Under the pieces are notes generated by a model. It did no database searches and had not been told where the DNA came from. It saw only the letters and a program-made list of their open reading frames with translations. The translations under genes and the position numbers were made by a program. From assembly GCA_947447265.1 (NCBI GenBank), contig CANFKC010000029.1, positions 1-64,000 of the forward strand: 64,000 bases of DNA. The letters run 5' to 3'. Source of the stretch: Chitinophagaceae bacterium (GTDB lineage: Bacteria; Bacteroidota; Bacteroidia; Chitinophagales; Chitinophagaceae). Shown here one piece after another: positions 53,931-62,445 of the stretch (position 1 is the stretch's first letter; every line of letters begins with the position of its first letter).

Positions 53931-54953
53931 ATGTCTAACTCGCATGTGCGCCCGAAGGAGGAACTGAGTAACCAGGAACGTGACTTTGAAAATACCATAA
54001 GGCCGCAAAATATCGACGATTTCAGCGGCCAGCCCAAGCTGGTTGAAAATCTGCGCATATTCATCAAGGCGGCCAACCTGCGCGGCGAGGCACTAGACCA
54101 CGTACTTTTTCATGGTCCTCCGGGCCTCGGGAAAACCACCCTTTCCCGCATTGTGGCCAACGAATTAGGGGTAAGCATAAAAGAAACCAGCGGACCCGTT
54201 ATTGAAAAGCCTGCCGACCTTGCCGGCCTGCTTACCAGTCTGGAGGCCCGCGATGTTTTATTCATTGACGAGATACACAGGTTGAGCACGGTGGTAGAAG
54301 AATATCTTTATGCTGCAATGGAAGATTTCAAGATAGACATCATGATTGATTCCGGCCCTGCTGCAAGGTCCATACAACTTTCATTGAACCCGTTTACGCT
54401 GGTGGGGGCTACAACCCGTAGCGGTCTGCTTACAGCGCCTTTATTATCACGGTTCGGTATTAAATCGAGACTGGAATATTATACTGCGGAGGTATTGCAA
54501 CGCATCATTATCAGGGCCTCAGGCGTATTGGATGTGCGCATAACATCCGACGCCGCAATGGAGGTTGCCCGCCGTAGTCGTGGCACACCGCGTATAGCCA
54601 ATGGCCTGCTGCGCCGCATGCGCGACTTCGCGCAGGTACTGGGTAATGGCGTTATTGACCGCGCCATAGTAGAGCACGGCCTTCGTGCCCTGAACGTAGA
54701 TGAAAGCGGCCTCGATGATATGGATAACAAAATACTCACCACCCTAATAGACAAATTTAAAGGCGGCCCTGCCGGAATCAACAACATAGCCACCGCAGTA
54801 AGCGAAGAAGCTGGCACTATAGAAGAAGTATACGAGCCCTTCCTGATACAGGAAGGCTACATTATGCGCACCCCCCGTGGCCGCGAAGCCACCGAAAAGG
54901 CCTATAAGCACCTCGGGCGGCATAAAGGGCCGGAAAATGGGACGTTGTTTTAG
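53931..54953 (+). CDS. ruvB: Holliday junction ATPase RuvB
   Basis: This 340-residue AAA+ motor drives branch migration with RuvA. Walker A is GPPGLGKTT, Walker B is LFIDEIHRL. Sensor-1 [18 protein letters not shown] and the C-terminal winged helix ([24 protein letters not shown]) are intact. Neither ruvA nor ruvC is in the window. Confidence 0.97.
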   Translation: MSNSHVRPKEELSNQERDFENTIRPQNIDDFSGQPKLVENLRIFIKAANLRGEALDHVLFHGPPGLGKTTLSRIVANELGVSIKETSGPVIEKPADLAGLLTSLEARDVLFIDEIHRLSTVVEEYLYAAMEDFKIDIMIDSGPAARSIQLSLNPFTLVGATTRSGLLTAPLLSRFGIKSRLEYYTAEVLQRIIIRASGVLDVRITSDAAMEVARRSRGTPRIANGLLRRMRDFAQVLGNGVIDRAIVEHGLRALNVDESGLDDMDNKILTTLIDKFKGGPAGINNIATAVSEEAGTIEEVYEPFLIQEGYIMRTPRGREATEKAYKHLGRHKGPENGTLF

Positions 54954-54981
54954 TGGAGCGGCGAAGAGGTAAATAACCCAC

Positions 54982-55425
54982 CTATTTTTCCGGCACAGCA
55001 AGGTCATATTGGCTGCCCCAACGGATAATGTAGATGATATTGAGAATAACTGCTACCCATATTATTTTCTTAATAAGGGCGAATGGTTCTGTGGATAGCA
55101 GTACCCGCTTAATGCATTCGGCATCGCTGAGGCTTTCAAAGCCATCCCAGTAACTTTTGTGGTGTACCAGAAAGTAGAGGCTCACCGTATAGAACAGGGT
55201 GGCAAAAATGAGGTTAAAAATTTGAAAACTGGTGCGGTTGTAATTGTCTTTCCAAAATAATTGGTAGATGCTGACGATGGAAGTGACCAGTAAAATAAAT
55301 TCCGAAAGGGCGATCAGCATTACTTCGGTACCCACATTATCGTTATGGCCGTCACCTGCAAAACACAATGCCGGTATCGCGCACAGTATCAATAATAAAC
55401 AAGATCGGATTGCAGGAGTATTCAT
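54982..55425 (-). CDS. Small membrane protein of unknown function
   Basis: This 147-residue protein has a signal peptide (SCLLLILCAIPALCFAGDG) and three further hydrophobic segments (about 32-56, 68-88, 118-136). No motif allows a name. It is probably monocistronic, lying convergent to ruvB. The real function is unknown. Confidence 0.7.
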   Translation of the reverse strand: MNTPAIRSCLLLILCAIPALCFAGDGHNDNVGTEVMLIALSEFILLVTSIVSIYQLFWKDNYNRTSFQIFNLIFATLFYTVSLYFLVHHKSYWDGFESLSDAECIKRVLLSTEPFALIKKIIWVAVILNIIYIIRWGSQYDLAVPEK

Positions 55426-55509
55426 GGTAGTAAGTTTCTACCATTACATACGCACAGGCATTTTCCGCCTTTGTCATGAATATCATAATGTCACGGGCTT
55501 ATTAAAGCG

Positions 55510-56814
55510 CTATATCCTCTTTATATCAGCACCCAATGCATTTAACCGCTCATCAATGCGCTCATAACCGCGATCGATCTGGTGAATGTTCTGTATGGTG
55601 CTTTTGCCAGTTGCCGAAAGAGCGGCAATCAGCAATGCCACCCCGGCCCTGATATCCGGAGACACCATGTTGATGCCGCGCAATGGCTGTTGCTTATCCA
55701 GCCCAATTACTACAGCACGGTGTGGGTCGCACAGTACTATTTGCGCACCCATTTCTATCAGTTTATCAACGAAGAAAAGGCGGCTTTCAAACATCTTCTG
55801 GTGCACCAACACGGTCCCCTTTGCCTGTGTAGCTACCACCAGCATAATGCTAATGAGGTCTGGCGTAAAACCAGGCCAGGGATGGTCGTAAATAGTAAGT
55901 ATAGACCCATCAATGAACTTGGTTATGCGGTAATGTTCCTGTGCCGGTACATAAATGTCGTTACCCTTTACCGTAAGCTCTATGCCGAGGCGCTTAAATA
56001 CATCTGGTATAATGCCCAGGTGGTCAATATCTACGTTCTTAATATTCAGTTCGCTCTGTGTCATAGCGGCAAGCCCTATAAAAGAACCTACCTCAATCAT
56101 ATCGGCCAGTAAGCGGTGCTCGCAGCCGTGCAGTGCCTTCACTCCCTCAATAGTTAACAGGTTCGAACTGATGCCGGTTATTTTGGCGCCCATGCTGTTC
56201 AGCATTTTGCAGAGTTGTTGCACATAGGGCTCGCATGCTGCATTGTAAATGGTTGTTTTGCCCTCGGCACATACGGCTGCCATCAACAGGTTGGCTGTTC
56301 CGGTTACTGAAGGTTCCTCCATTAAAATATTGGCGCCATGCAACTCTTTGCCATCCAGACTAAACATCTGGTTCTCTGCATCATAACTGAAAGCGACGCC
56401 CATTTTCTCAAAGCCGAGTATGTGCGTATCCAGCCTGCGGCGGCCAATTTTATCGCCACCCGGCTGTGGTATGTATGCCTTCTGGAAGCGCGCCAGCAGT
56501 GGGCCGGCCAGCATTACTGTGCCCCTGAGTTTTCCTGATTTTTTCTTGAATTGCGGTGTTGTAAAATAATCGGGGTCAATATTGTCGGCCTTTAAAACTA
56601 CGGTATTGGGCACGGGGCGGGAAACCTTCACGCCCATGTCTTCCATCAGCTCTATAAGGGTATTAACATCAATAATGTCGGGTACGTTAGTAAGGGTAAC
56701 CTGCTCATCGGTAAGCAGTGCCGCACACAAAACCTGCAGCGCCTCATTCTTCGCTCCTTGTGGAGTAATAGAGCCGCTCAGCTTATGGCCGCCCCTTATT
56801 TCAAAAGCATTCAT
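55510..56814 (-). CDS. murA: UDP-N-acetylglucosamine 1-carboxyvinyltransferase MurA, Asp variant
   Basis: This enzyme performs the first committed step of peptidoglycan synthesis, transferring enolpyruvate to UDP-GlcNAc. The 434-residue protein has the two EPSP-synthase-like domains: GAKNEALQVLCAALLT and KLRGTVMLAGPLLARF, then the active-site loop QPGGDKIGRRRLDTH. The catalytic loop residue, Cys in E. coli, is Asp121 here. That substitution removes the residue alkylated by fosfomycin. It lies about 290 bp downstream of the DUF4290 gene. Confidence 0.95.
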   Translation of the reverse strand: MNAFEIRGGHKLSGSITPQGAKNEALQVLCAALLTDEQVTLTNVPDIIDVNTLIELMEDMGVKVSRPVPNTVVLKADNIDPDYFTTPQFKKKSGKLRGTVMLAGPLLARFQKAYIPQPGGDKIGRRRLDTHILGFEKMGVAFSYDAENQMFSLDGKELHGANILMEEPSVTGTANLLMAAVCAEGKTTIYNAACEPYVQQLCKMLNSMGAKITGISSNLLTIEGVKALHGCEHRLLADMIEVGSFIGLAAMTQSELNIKNVDIDHLGIIPDVFKRLGIELTVKGNDIYVPAQEHYRITKFIDGSILTIYDHPWPGFTPDLISIMLVVATQAKGTVLVHQKMFESRLFFVDKLIEMGAQIVLCDPHRAVVIGLDKQQPLRGINMVSPDIRAGVALLIAALSATGKSTIQNIHQIDRGYERIDERLNALGADIKRI

Positions 56815-56913
56815 AATGCCGGAATATTAGGTAAAAACAGAAAAAATAAGTGTAGTGCAAAAAAGCTCACGAGCAAATTATTGCGCAACACAATTACAAC
56901 ACTAAAATAGGCT

Positions 56914-56947
56914 AAAAAAGCAAAGCCGCAATAATGTTATTGCGGCT
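56914..56947 (-). terminator. Terminator of the DUF4290 gene
   Basis: AGCCGCAATAA (56924-56934) pairs perfectly with TTATTGCGGCT (56937-56947); a T-rich run follows on the minus strand. The rest of 56815-57035 has no gene. Confidence 0.8.
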
Positions 56948-57035
56948 CTGCCTGCCAACCGGCAGAATTAATATTTTTATCACCAAAAACCAGTTACCGC
57001 ATCAACTTTCAAGTTCATCTTCCCCGGCGTAATAC

Positions 57036-57105
57036 ATTATTTGTAACCTGGACTTTGGAATTTGTTATTTGTACCCTGTTATTTGTTATTTGATATTTGG
57101 AATTT
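57036..57105 (-). repeat. Array of ten AAATAAC-type heptamers after the DUF4290 gene
   Basis: Read on the minus strand, 70 bp starting three bases after the stop codon divide exactly into ten 7-bp words: AAATTCC, AAATATC, AAATAAC, AAATAAC, AGGGTAC, AAATAAC, AAATTCC, AAAGTCC, AGGTTAC, AAATAAT. Confidence 0.8.
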
Positions 57106-57108
57106 CCC

Positions 57109-57894
57109 TTACTGTGGCTGCTGTGGTTGAGGTTTGTTATTGTTGTTCTTGTACTTATTCTTGTTTTTGTACTTGTTGCCACCAAAACCCGGATTGTTGC
57201 CACCACTCGCGGCATTATCCCTGTCACGGAAGTTATTTTGTCTTTGGCCGCCCTGGTTATTGGTGTTGCCGTTTGCGCCTTTAAAGTTGCGGTTGTTACT
57301 GTTGTTGCCGCCCCTTTGCTTAAAGTTATTATTGTTGTTATTGGTGCGTGGGGTATCATATTGCACCCTGTAGCCGCCGGTTTCATAAGTAAGCAGGCCA
57401 CCGCTTATTTCCTTCAGCTCGTTCTTGATCATGTCATCGTGCACAGGCTCTTTATGCCAGTTGCCGTATGCCAGCTTCATGTAGTAGCCAACGGTTTGGG
57501 TAAGACCATGCTTCTTGTCCGGGTCAGTTTCTACCATGGCGCGGTCGAGCAGTGCGGTAATATTATGGCCAAGATGCCTGTGTTCCAGCCTTTTCTGCGG
57601 ATAAGGCAGCACTTCAGGCTTCTTAAAAATAGCCTCTGCTGTTGGTGCTGGGTATGGCGAATCAACCTCAAGGCTGAAGCCGGTCATCTGGTAAAGATGG
57701 TCCCACAATTTATGTTTGTAGTCTTCAATAGTCTTGAGGTGCGGGTTAAGTGTGCCCATCAATTCTATAATAACTTCAGCGTTTCTAAGTCTTTTTTCCT
57801 TGTCCTCAACCGTTTTCAGGTACTCGATCATCTTCTGCACGTTACGGCCATACTCGGGCATGAGTAGTTGGGAGCGGGTGGTATTGTATTCCAT
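57109..57894 (-). CDS. DUF4290 protein with Asn/Gly-rich tail
   Basis: The ATG at 57894 (MEYNTTRSQLLMPEYGRNVQKMIEYL) gives 261 residues; an adjacent ATG at 57897 and the frame start at 57969 are less likely. The first 180 residues are the DUF4290 domain conserved across Bacteroidota, usually beside murA as here. The C-terminal third is low-complexity (NNNNNFKQRGGN, then NPGFGGNKYKNKNKYKN), with RGG and Lys/Asn patterns seen in RNA-binding tails. Role unknown; the tail suggests nucleic-acid contact. Confidence 0.9.
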   Translation of the reverse strand: MEYNTTRSQLLMPEYGRNVQKMIEYLKTVEDKEKRLRNAEVIIELMGTLNPHLKTIEDYKHKLWDHLYQMTGFSLEVDSPYPAPTAEAIFKKPEVLPYPQKRLEHRHLGHNITALLDRAMVETDPDKKHGLTQTVGYYMKLAYGNWHKEPVHDDMIKNELKEISGGLLTYETGGYRVQYDTPRTNNNNNNFKQRGGNNSNNRNFKGANGNTNNQGGQRQNNFRDRDNAASGGNNPGFGGNKYKNKNKYKNNNNKPQPQQPQ

Positions 57895-58040
57895 CATCAA
57901 AATTATAGTAGTCTGTTGTTTACAGGTAGTGCATAGCAGCAAATGCCTGGTGCAAAAAAAAATAACCACGGTTCAGTACCGAAAAATGTACTTGTGGCAG
58001 ATATGCTTAAGCAAATATAAGGTAATTTCCATAATTCGCA

Positions 58041-58092
58041 ATTAAGGGATTGGGGAATTAGACAATTCGGTAATTAGACAATTCGGTAATCG
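58041..58092. repeat. Octamer array, left copy
   Basis: Eight-bp words ATTGGGGA, ATTAGACA, ATTCGGTA, ATTAGACA, ATTCGGTA follow one another. They are related, in the same sense on the opposite side of the spacer, to the array next to the oxygenase gene. Confidence 0.65.
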
Positions 58093-58171
58093 TTTATTTG
58101 TAATATCAAGCCTTGCATTTATGCCCATCTCTTCCATCCAGATTAATGCAGAATACCGGGAAGTACATTAA

Positions 58172-58214
58172 AGAAAAAATGCAATTTAGTTGACGAAGTC
58201 AACCAAATTGCATT
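58172..58214 (-). terminator. Terminator of the 2OG-Fe(II) oxygenase gene
   Basis: A 17-bp stem (58178-58194 with 58198-58214, one mismatch, GAA loop) is followed on the minus strand by six T. Confidence 0.82.
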
Positions 58215-58232
58215 CAAAGCATTTATATAAGC

Positions 58233-58269
58233 GGCAATTCCCCAATTGTCGAATTGTCAAATTGTCGAA
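58233..58269 (-). repeat. Octamer array after the oxygenase stop codon
   Basis: Immediately after the stop, minus-strand words of 8 bp run ATTCGACA, ATTTGACA, ATTCGACA, ATTGGGGA. Together with the copy at 58041-58092 it brackets the gene's terminator. Confidence 0.75.
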
Positions 58270-59214
58270 TTACTTCTTCAACCCGATCTCTCTCAGCCTT
58301 TCGTCAAGATATTCGCCGGCAGAGTAGTCTTCATATACTTTAGGATGGCTTTCATCTATGCAGCTATCCAGGCATGCAAGGCTCATATTGCTCTTCGGGT
58401 GCAGAAAGTATGGTATAGAATAGCGAGGTGTTGACCATTTTTCTTTTGGCGGATTCACTACACGGTGTGTGGTAGAACGGAGCCTGTTGTTGGTAAGGCG
58501 CTGTAACATATCGCCCACATTGCAAACTATTTGCTCTGGCAACGATGTTACTGCTACCCACTCATTCTTCATATTCAATATTTCCAGTCCATCAGCTGAT
58601 GCGCCAACAAGCAGGGTAATCAGGTTAATATCTTCATGCTGTTCAGCACGTATGGCTGATTTTGGCTCACTGGTAATTGGTGGGTAATAGATTGCCCTGA
58701 GTATGGAATTGCCATTGTGCACATGGGTATCAAAATAATGTTCTTCAAGGCCAAGGTACAATGCTATAGCACGTAACAAAGCGTTGCCCGATTGCTCAAA
58801 TGCCCTGTAGGCTTTCAGCAGGGTAGGTGTGAAGGGTGGCACATCATTCACCATAACATTTTCAGGATATTCATTTTTTATCGGGTCGCCATCTACCACT
58901 TCCTGGCCAAACTGGAAAAATTCTTTCAGGTCCGGTGCATCAAACCCTTTGGCGTGCTCCTGCCCGAACGATGTATAGCCACGCTGGCCTGCAAGGCCCG
59001 GTATTTCATAGCTCTTCTTCACATCAACCGGTAGCTTGAAAAATTCTTCTACATGCTGGTACAATTCAGCTATCAGCTCATCTGATATGCCATGGTTTTT
59101 AACGGCTACGAAACCTGTTTCTTCAAATGCTTTGCCTAATTGCCCTACGAATGCCGCTTTCAGGTTAGGGTCGGCACTGTTAAAATCGGCAAGGTTAACT
59201 ACTGGTATGCCCAT
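58270..59214 (-). CDS. 2-oxoglutarate/Fe(II) oxygenase (isopenicillin-N-synthase family)
   Basis: This 314-residue DIOX/2OG-Fe(II) enzyme has an N-terminal non-haem dioxygenase domain (VAVKNHGISDELIAELY). The iron ligands are HED in RAEQHEDINLITLL and the distal His in TTHRVVNPP, with the RYSIPYF motif contacting 2-oxoglutarate. It resembles bacterial IPNS-family hydroxylases of small molecules. The substrate is unknown. It is transcribed alone and ends in an octamer array and terminator. Confidence 0.9.
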   Translation of the reverse strand: MGIPVVNLADFNSADPNLKAAFVGQLGKAFEETGFVAVKNHGISDELIAELYQHVEEFFKLPVDVKKSYEIPGLAGQRGYTSFGQEHAKGFDAPDLKEFFQFGQEVVDGDPIKNEYPENVMVNDVPPFTPTLLKAYRAFEQSGNALLRAIALYLGLEEHYFDTHVHNGNSILRAIYYPPITSEPKSAIRAEQHEDINLITLLVGASADGLEILNMKNEWVAVTSLPEQIVCNVGDMLQRLTNNRLRSTTHRVVNPPKEKWSTPRYSIPYFLHPKSNMSLACLDSCIDESHPKVYEDYSAGEYLDERLREIGLKK

Positions 59215-59301
59215 AATTCAATATTATAAGTGACAAAATAAGTTATTAATTTTTTGCGGTGTGTTAGTTTTTAGGGTGCGTCGGGACATTGTCAACCGCC
59301 C

Positions 59302-59727
59302 TTATTCAAAGGTATATGATTTCAGGTATTTCATAGAAATAGAGTTGTGCAAGGATTTTACGATCATATACTCATGAAATATAGTGTCGCCGGGATATCT
59401 GAACCCGATCTGGTAAAAATAAGGGGTATCGGTTTTTACCAGCTTTAACGTATAGTTTTTTAGTCCCTTTGGCATCGCGAATTTGCCATCGGCAATATTG
59501 GTGCCATATTCCGCGTGTATATCGTAAATGCCGTCTTTTATACTGCTGTCAGCTTTAATAGTTACATAAGAAATGCTGTTGTTCAGCGCATCTTCCACAA
59601 CTGGTTCACCAATGCTGTCAATCAGTGTGCCGGGTAGGGGCAGATTATCGGCGACTATTTTGCCATTATTGCATGCTGTTACTAATAACAATGCTGCTAA
59701 AGCAGCGAGATAGCTAAGAAATTTCAC
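59302..59727 (-). CDS. Small lipoprotein of unknown function (GTG start)
   Basis: The frame begins with GTG at 59727 (KFLSYLAALAALLLVTAC, lipobox TAC) and gives 141 residues. The mature part is a short beta-rich domain (NNSISYVTIKADSSIKDGIYDIHAEYG...). The GTG overlaps the TGA stop of a 52-codon upstream ORF as GTGA. No family recognised. Confidence 0.7.
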   Translation of the reverse strand: MKFLSYLAALAALLLVTACNNGKIVADNLPLPGTLIDSIGEPVVEDALNNSISYVTIKADSSIKDGIYDIHAEYGTNIADGKFAMPKGLKNYTLKLVKTDTPYFYQIGFRYPGDTIFHEYMIVKSLHNSISMKYLKSYTFE

Positions 59728-59882
59728 GCGGCAAAAATAAGGAGAAATGCCAAAAGAGAAACAGTGCTGCAGTAAGAAGCAGCACTACGTGGCGCAACAG
59801 CATTTGAAGCATCGGGGTTTGCAGACATTAAATCCGCATTCAAGCTCGTGTACGCTGCATAACAAGCATCAATAGTCGCCAT
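59724..59882 (-). CDS. Uncertain 52-residue ORF coupled to the small lipoprotein
   Basis: The ATG at 59882 starts a short frame (MATIDACYAAYTSLNADLMS ... STVSLLAFLLIFAA) that ends with TGA overlapping the GTG of the next gene. It has a hydrophobic C-terminus and two cysteines. The coupled overlap is its main support; the rest of 59883-60126 shows no gene on either strand. A short + strand frame at 59747 is the competing reading. Its sequence is not similar enough to the precursor peptide to call it related. Confidence 0.3.
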   Translation of the reverse strand: MATIDACYAAYTSLNADLMSANPDASNAVAPRSAASYCSTVSLLAFLLIFAA

Positions 59883-60126
59883 TGCTGCAATGTTTTTAAG
59901 CAGTGCCGGTAACTGAGGTGCCGAATATCTACCCAGCCTTCATACATGCTAATCCTGCATCCTTCCCATTCTCGTTACAAACCTAAATTGTGCCAGTAGG
60001 TTGTATTACTCCGCAGGCTTTAGGGCTTTAGAAAATGCGTCTGCTAATTCACAGATGCTCCGAAGCAGCTAACAAATGTCTGGCGTACATTTTGGTATAC
60101 TCGTTTAAAGCTGAGATGAAGGGTAT

Positions 60127-60165
60127 TAAAAAAAGTGTAGCGTCGCGAGACGATACACTTTTTTA
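60127..60165. terminator. Terminator of the lanthipeptide enzyme operon
   Basis: An imperfect stem (AGTGTAGCGTC with GACGATACACT, GCGA loop) flanked by A- and T-runs on both sides. It lies about 20 bp past the LanC stop codon. Confidence 0.8.
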
Positions 60166-60185
60166 AAATGCTTTTGAAACGTATT

Positions 60186-61412
60186 TTACAATGTATTAGG
60201 CAGCAAGACTGATTTAAACTTTTTCGGGTCAAATAACCTAAGGTAAAAATAGCCGGTGCCGGCAAGGCCCATTAAAAGGCCTGGTGTTTTTTTATTGGTG
60301 TTAGTGCCGCTGGGCCACGGTATGCGGGGCGCATCAAAATTCTGGATGCCGTAAAGGCCAACCCCTTTTGCAAATTCGAGATAGTTCGCCTCTCCTGAAT
60401 CCAGTAAAATATCCGCATTGCCTGCTGCACCGTGGCAAAGACTGTAATTAGGTGGTGCTGCCGGATTCGTGAACATGTTTACCGAGCCCCTGTGCGTGGT
60501 GGCCATCGCAATTTTCGATTGTTCGTCCATCGCAGCATCAACAGTAGTATCGAAGGTGTACTTCCTCGAAAGCGCTATGCCTGGTGCTCCATGGCACCAG
60601 GCCAGTCCGCAGCCAGGTACGGGTGGTAATGGCCCCATGCTATCTCTCAGGTCCGGCCAGTTTTGTTCTGTAGCGTTAAAGCAAAATTGCTCGTAAGCAA
60701 AAGACTTCATAGCCGCATCAAGGTATTTGCTATCGTTGGTTGCTTTATAAAGGTCTACGAGGCTGGTGGCCATGCCCGCAGCGCCATGCGAAAAGCCGGT
60801 AAGGCTGCGTGTGCTCTGCCCTGTATCCCATGATATGCCAATAGGTTCTGTTTTGGCAAGCTTCATCAGTTCATCGCCTAGTTTTACTGCAAGGGCGGTA
60901 AGTGCCGGCTTATCATATTTGTTGCCTAGCTGCAGCAGTATCGGAATGGTGCCGGTAATGCCGCTTATCATATCTATTTCGAAAGGCGCAATGCTTTCAC
61001 TTTTCAGATTGTTCAGCAGATTAAGCCCGGCATTTATCCATGCTTTGTTATTAAACTGTTCACCGGCTTTTACCAGTACAAAGGCAATACCCGGTTTGCC
61101 CGAATAAAAGCCATGATCAAGCGTATTGCCGGTTTGCGACAATACCTGTGCTATAGCGCCATTAAAAGTGCGCAGTAGTGCTTCATCGGGTCTTACACTA
61201 TAAAGCGCCATTAAAAAGTAAGCGATGCCGGAGGTGCCGGAATAAAAGTCTGCGCCAAACGTACGGGTAACAGGCAGAAACTGCCCGTCAATGGCTTCAA
61301 TCCAGTTACCCTGCCATGTACACCTTTCATTGTTATCCCAAATGGCATCCCTGACCAGTTCCTGCCCTATATTCCATGCGGTGTCAAAAAAAACTGAATT
61401 ATTATTATCCAT
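60186..61412 (-). CDS. Stand-alone LanC-type lanthipeptide cyclase
   Basis: About 408 residues from the ATG at 61412, which leaves an 8-nt overlap with the upstream gene; 61424 is an alternative. The LanC (alpha,alpha)6 barrel motifs recur: FYSGTSGIAYF, HGFYSGKPGIAF, GFSHGAAGM, AWCHGAPGIAL, SLCHGAAGN, GLMGLAGTGYFYL. Zinc-ligand candidates are Cys277, Cys330 and His331, with His213 as active-site base (numbered from the 412-residue frame). It would add Cys thiols to dehydrated Ser/Thr to form lanthionine rings. Context with kinase and HopA1 lyase supports a lanthipeptide role rather than a eukaryote-type LanCL. Confidence 0.9.
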   Translation of the reverse strand: MDNNNSVFFDTAWNIGQELVRDAIWDNNERCTWQGNWIEAIDGQFLPVTRTFGADFYSGTSGIAYFLMALYSVRPDEALLRTFNGAIAQVLSQTGNTLDHGFYSGKPGIAFVLVKAGEQFNNKAWINAGLNLLNNLKSESIAPFEIDMISGITGTIPILLQLGNKYDKPALTALAVKLGDELMKLAKTEPIGISWDTGQSTRSLTGFSHGAAGMATSLVDLYKATNDSKYLDAAMKSFAYEQFCFNATEQNWPDLRDSMGPLPPVPGCGLAWCHGAPGIALSRKYTFDTTVDAAMDEQSKIAMATTHRGSVNMFTNPAAPPNYSLCHGAAGNADILLDSGEANYLEFAKGVGLYGIQNFDAPRIPWPSGTNTNKKTPGLLMGLAGTGYFYLRLFDPKKFKSVLLPNTL

Positions 61413-62436
61413 TGATTGTGGCATTTTTATTACAGATATCTAAAGTGCGGGTGTACGATTTTTCATTCAGGAAGGGGAGGTTGATATCCACATTATTAGC
61501 ATTGAATATATCGGTTATCATACTCATCCGGTCTTCCACACTTGTTTTATTAAGGTAGAAAGAATTGAGCAGCCCTGTGGTTACCATTTGCATACGGTTC
61601 ATACCAAAGCTGTTGCCGTCTATCGGGCTTTCTGCTATGCCAAGGCCCGGCATTAACTGGTGGCTGAAAAGCGAAACATCCTGATGCATAAAGGGAGTGA
61701 CGGTTTCGTTAATAAGCGGCAATAGCCTCAGCACCTGATCAAAATACCGTTGTTGCAGGTATAGTACACAGCAGTCGCGGCGGGTAAAATGGGTGGGGTC
61801 TATAAGGCATTTAAAGAGGAAAGGTATGCGGCGGTCGTTCAGGTGCCGGCTCACCCCCGAAACCACTTCCGCAGCGCCTTTTGCGGAGATATTCCAGTAG
61901 AACCTGATTATGGTTGCTGTGTAGTCAAATACTTCATTGCCATAAACATAATAAAAGCCCGGGGTAGGGTCGCCTGTTTTGGTTTTAAAGCTAATGATCT
62001 CGCCAACCTGTGGCTTTGCACCGGGCACTTTCGGCTGGTATTCTGCGGCGCGTATAATGCGGGTGTTGCTCCCTTTGGCAAGGTGAATGTAGTTACTGTC
62101 AGCCACAGACGTTACCGTCCAGCCGGAATCAGAGATCCCTTTCGAATGATTGTTTGCTATGAGGTTTTGAAGGTATTGTGTGGCATCGCCCACACCTTCA
62201 GCCAGCGCATTCAGGCCGGCTGTATCGTTCGGGTTTTGCTGGAAGTGTATTTTTTTAGCATAGCATTCACTGTACATAACAGGTATCATCATGTTGTATA
62301 CAGCTGGTATGCGTTCGGCATCAGTTTGCAGCGCAGGGCTTACCGTATAGTCTTTACCCCTGAAGCTGAAGCCTTGTGGTATGGGTTGAACTTCCTGAAC
62401 AATGGAAGATAGCTCGGTCATGCTTTTATGAGTCAT
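61405..62436 (-). CDS. HopA1-like lyase of class V lanthipeptide type
   Basis: This 343-residue protein carries the HopA1 core RFYWNISAKGAAEVVSG (about residues 178-194), followed by RRIPFLFKCLIDP and RRDCCVLYLQQRYF. Near the C-terminus it has SFGMNRMQMVTTGLL. In class V lanthipeptide and thioamitide pathways the HopA1-like protein eliminates phosphate from phospho-Ser/Thr made by the partner kinase. The gene ends within the LanC start and begins 10 bp after the kinase stop. Confidence 0.85.
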   Translation of the reverse strand: MTHKSMTELSSIVQEVQPIPQGFSFRGKDYTVSPALQTDAERIPAVYNMMIPVMYSECYAKKIHFQQNPNDTAGLNALAEGVGDATQYLQNLIANNHSKGISDSGWTVTSVADSNYIHLAKGSNTRIIRAAEYQPKVPGAKPQVGEIISFKTKTGDPTPGFYYVYGNEVFDYTATIIRFYWNISAKGAAEVVSGVSRHLNDRRIPFLFKCLIDPTHFTRRDCCVLYLQQRYFDQVLRLLPLINETVTPFMHQDVSLFSHQLMPGLGIAESPIDGNSFGMNRMQMVTTGLLNSFYLNKTSVEDRMSMITDIFNANNVDINLPFLNEKSYTRTLDICNKNATING

Positions 62437-62445
62437 TGTCAGTAG

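Noticed and set aside
55582-56112. 176-codon ORF on the + strand
   Set aside because: Antisense of murA.
57036-57105. CRISPR array
   Set aside because: Words are 7 bp with no spacers of unique sequence, so the array does not have CRISPR structure; no cas genes are present.
57097-57867. 256-codon ORF on the + strand
   Set aside because: It is the mirror of the DUF4290 gene; its hydrophobic composition comes from the Asn/Lys-rich repeats of the real gene read backwards.
59747-59880. Short ORF on the + strand (MPKEKQCC...) with an AAGGAG-like site
   Set aside because: The Shine-Dalgarno-like site is only two bases from the ATG and Bacteroidota rarely use it; the coupled minus-strand frame is the better reading.
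61789-62412. 207-codon ORF on the + strand
   Set aside because: Antisense of the HopA1-like gene, with no motif of its own.
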